Assembly: GCF_937425535.1 (NCBI RefSeq)
Contig: NZ_OW485601.1
Coordinates: 3,455,501-3,519,500 of the forward strand
Length of the DNA stretch: 64,000 bases
Source of the DNA: Rhodovastum atsumiense
GTDB lineage: Bacteria; Pseudomonadota; Alphaproteobacteria; Acetobacterales; Acetobacteraceae
Direction of reading: 5' to 3'
Within the stretch, counting starts at the first letter, position 1. Every line of letters starts with the position of its first letter. Positions 62,144-64,000 of this stretch are shown here, piece after piece. Below the pieces are notes generated by a model. It was not told the origin of the DNA. It searched no databases and worked only from the letters and a program-made list of their open reading frames with translations. The translations under genes and the position numbers were made by a program.

Positions 62144-62806
62144 TGGGTGTATCTCCTGCAAAGAGTGGATCGACATTGGATCTACCAAGAAACGACGCAG
62201 TTATATTTTCAAAATGAAAATACAAAAGTGCCTTTTGCTGGTTGCGGGTAGCCCTGTCGATGTCGAAATTAATGATGTCTCGTTACGCTTCGGTCAAGAA
62301 ACCCTTAACCGCAAAACGAACACATCTTCGAGAAAATCCCCTTACGATTGATATTGTGCGCGATCGCATGCGTTGCCCTTGTATTTTGATTTTATAACAA
62401 GGGCGTGAGTGGCAAATGCTTTCCACCATTTCTGCGGCGCCATGCCGGTGAAATGAATTATTCAAAAATGTAACAAAATGTAATTTTCATGAAATTCTGC
62501 ACAAACGCTTTTAATAATATTAAAGCTTTATTTAAGAATTCGGAATTAAATACAATAAATGCCCTCGTCCATTCCGTGATCCTGAGCTGAATTGATGGCC
62601 GCACGATGCACCGGCCGCAACGGCGCGGAAGGCGGCGCCGACACGGGGCGCGACCGTGCCTCGCTTGTCGGTGGATCGGACAGGGCCAGGCCCGGCCTCG
62701 CATGCCCCGTGCTCAAACCACGGGTTGCATCCTTGCAACTTGCCATCAGGACGTGTCCGCCGCTGCCGCCATCGACAGGCAGCCATGCGGCGGCGGTGGG
62801 GGGGGA
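62144..62806. other. Promoter region of the Tad operon and gene-free stretch
   Basis: 660 nt without a supported gene. 62190-62580 is AT-rich and must contain the flp promoter; a TATTTTC/GAAAATA inverted repeat (62204-62210 and 62216-62222) lies 61 nt upstream of the flp start. The GC-rich part after 62590 has open frames that look like composition artefacts. Confidence 0.45.
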
Positions 62807-63022
62807 TCAGCCGGGCGACACGGCGACGGCGTGCGTGCAGTCGCTCAGCGGACAGCCGATCCGCCCGTACCAGAAATCGGCCTCGGCCACGGCTTCTTGC
62901 TGGCTCGGTCGCCAGCCATGGAACTGCTTTCCCACTACGGGACAGTGCACGTGGTAGCGCCATCCGCCATAGGGGTCGGGTTCGACGAAGACGCTCGAGC
63001 AGGAGAAGCGGTTTTCGGACAT
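62807..63022 (-). CDS. Small hypothetical protein with conserved-looking WxYHVHCPxxG segment
   Basis: 71 residues, soluble, with four cysteines and segments FVEPDPYGGWRYHVHCPVVG and FWYGRIGCPLSDCTHAVAV, a composition that looks constrained rather than random. No clear RBS precedes the ATG. I do not recognise the family. It is divergent from the partial sensor gene; an ACTACGT/ACGTAGT inverted repeat (63038-63057) lies between them. Confidence 0.5.
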   Translation of the reverse strand: MSENRFSCSSVFVEPDPYGGWRYHVHCPVVGKQFHGWRPSQQEAVAEADFWYGRIGCPLSDCTHAVAVSPG

Positions 63023-63167
63023 GACAACACCAGATTAACTACGTTGTTCTACGTAGTCCAGATGCCGGCTGCCGGAGGCGGAACGGCCGCTCATTGCGCC
63101 TGCAATGCCCGCTCTGTATGGAAGGCCGGTACGCCGGTGGCGGAATAATCGAACGGACGCGACTGCG

Positions 63168-64000
63168 ATGAACGGCCCCTGGGTGCGCCTGCTGCTGGTT
63201 GCCGCCGTCGCCGCGCTGCCGCTGATCTTGTTCCATGTCTTCACCGAAATCCAGATGCAGCAGGTCCGCCGGCAACTGACCCGGGACGAGGCGCTGCATC
63301 TGCTGCAACTGGCCAGCTTCGAGCAACAGCGCATCCTCGATGGCATGGAGCAGGTCCTCGCAGTGCTCGGCGGCACGGCGGCCGTGCAGGAAGCGGCTTC
63401 CGGCCCGTGCCAGCGCGCGCTGGCGAACCTGCTGCGCCAGGCCCCGCGCTACACCCATGTTGCCGTCATGGGCCTGGACGGGCGCGTGCGCTGCGCCGCC
63501 CCCGTGGACGAACCCGGCCGTGACCTGTCCGGGCGTTCCCATGTGCGCCATGCCCTGCAGACCGGCGGCTTCGTCGTTGGCGAAGGCATGACCGACCGGG
63601 TCTCCGGCGGGGCGGGCCTGCACGCGGCCATGGGGCTGCGGGATCGCAACGGCACCGTCACCGGTGTCATGGAACTGGCGCTCGATCCCGAATGGTTGCG
63701 TCAGCAACTGGAAAAACTGCCCTTGCCGCCGCGCGCGGCCACGCTGATCGCCGACCGCAATGGCACGATCCTGGCGCGCCACCCCCAGGGCGCCCGCCCC
63801 GGCGGCACCGCGCTTCCCGCCGGAGAGCGTTTCCTGCTCGAAGGCAAGGACGTCCGGCTGGCCACCACCCGCAATCCGGACGGCCGCCCGGTGCTGGCGG
63901 CCTATTCGCCGCCCGGGGCCGATCCGCAGGGAGTGCTGGTGGAGATCGCGCTGGAGCGGAGCGGGGTCCTTGCCGTGCTCGACGGAACCAACCGCCTCGG
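63168..64000 (+). CDS. Membrane sensor protein with Cache-like domain (partial, runs off window)
   Basis: 277 codons are visible from ATG 63168; the gene continues past the window. One membrane helix near residues 5-24 (VRLLLVAAVAALPLILFHVF) is followed by an extracytoplasmic Cache/PAS-type domain (VAVMGLDGRVRCAAP, GRSHVRHALQTGGFVVGEGMTD, LAAYSPPGADPQGVLVEIAL). Such N-termini belong to histidine kinases, GGDEF proteins or chemoreceptors; the output domain is not visible. Confidence 0.8.
   Translation, partial: MNGPWVRLLLVAAVAALPLILFHVFTEIQMQQVRRQLTRDEALHLLQLASFEQQRILDGMEQVLAVLGGTAAVQEAASGPCQRALANLLRQAPRYTHVAVMGLDGRVRCAAPVDEPGRDLSGRSHVRHALQTGGFVVGEGMTDRVSGGAGLHAAMGLRDRNGTVTGVMELALDPEWLRQQLEKLPLPPRAATLIADRNGTILARHPQGARPGGTALPAGERFLLEGKDVRLATTRNPDGRPVLAAYSPPGADPQGVLVEIALERSGVLAVLDGTNRL

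Overview
The window is high-GC, densely packed DNA with alphaproteobacterial gene content: a complete Tad pilus operon, CsbD/DUF3096/DUF3309-type small stress proteins, a galactarate/talarate-type catabolic pair, and RTX-like and autotransporter surface proteins. The style fits an Acetobacteraceae-like alphaproteobacterium (inference; no rRNA or marker gene is present to prove it). No rRNA, tRNA, CRISPR array, intact insertion sequence or prophage was seen.

Layout. 0.1-5.2 kb: a creA unit ending in a small coupled ORF, small stress and membrane proteins, a Cache-type histidine kinase and a short peptide with a bacteriocin-like leader. 5.2-8.3 kb: an ECF sigma / anti-sigma / periplasmic metal-sensor-like / MipA envelope-stress operon. 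8.3-12.3 kb: a LacI regulator with a clear palindromic operator, divergent from an MFS sugar-acid transporter and an enolase-superfamily dehydratase. 12.5-15.9 kb: a Na+/H+ antiporter, then a two-cysteine ArsR regulator with a membrane rhodanese (sulfide/persulfide response). 16-28 kb: an MCP, two GGDEF-EAL proteins, a large FAD/Fe-S oxidoreductase, a chagasin-type protease inhibitor divergent from an RTX protein, and a regulator/methyltransferase pair. 28-32 kb: an O-methyltransferase divergent from a TetR regulator, a DUF2478-DUF364 fusion, a lipoprotein and a CopC-like protein.

32.7-43.2 kb is the most distinctive accessory region. Three GH16-family proteins without Sec signals share a C-terminal RTX-like module, two of them with a substituted catalytic-motif Asp. 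They surround a flippase and a DUF707-like glycosyltransferase and are followed by a fourth secreted TIM-barrel glycoside-hydrolase-like protein. Together they suggest production and remodelling or binding of an extracellular polysaccharide, with export of the enzymes by a type I system encoded elsewhere. At 44-48.3 kb lies a large autotransporter with eight exactly phased 279-bp repeats.

48.4-52.2 kb holds small membrane proteins, a winged-helix-like regulator, an alpha/beta hydrolase and a TadD-like lipoprotein. 52.2-62.1 kb is one leftward Tad operon (flp, tadV, cpaB, cpaC, a reduced CpaD-like lipoprotein, tadZ, tadA, tadB, tadC, tadE, a TadG-like pseudopilin and a lytic transglycosylase), mostly with 1-4 nt stop/start overlaps. 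The window ends inside a Cache-type sensor gene. Pilus, autotransporter, c-di-GMP enzymes, chemoreceptor and polysaccharide enzymes together point to a surface-attachment or biofilm lifestyle. Three mosaic copies of a palindromic intergenic repeat are scattered through the window.
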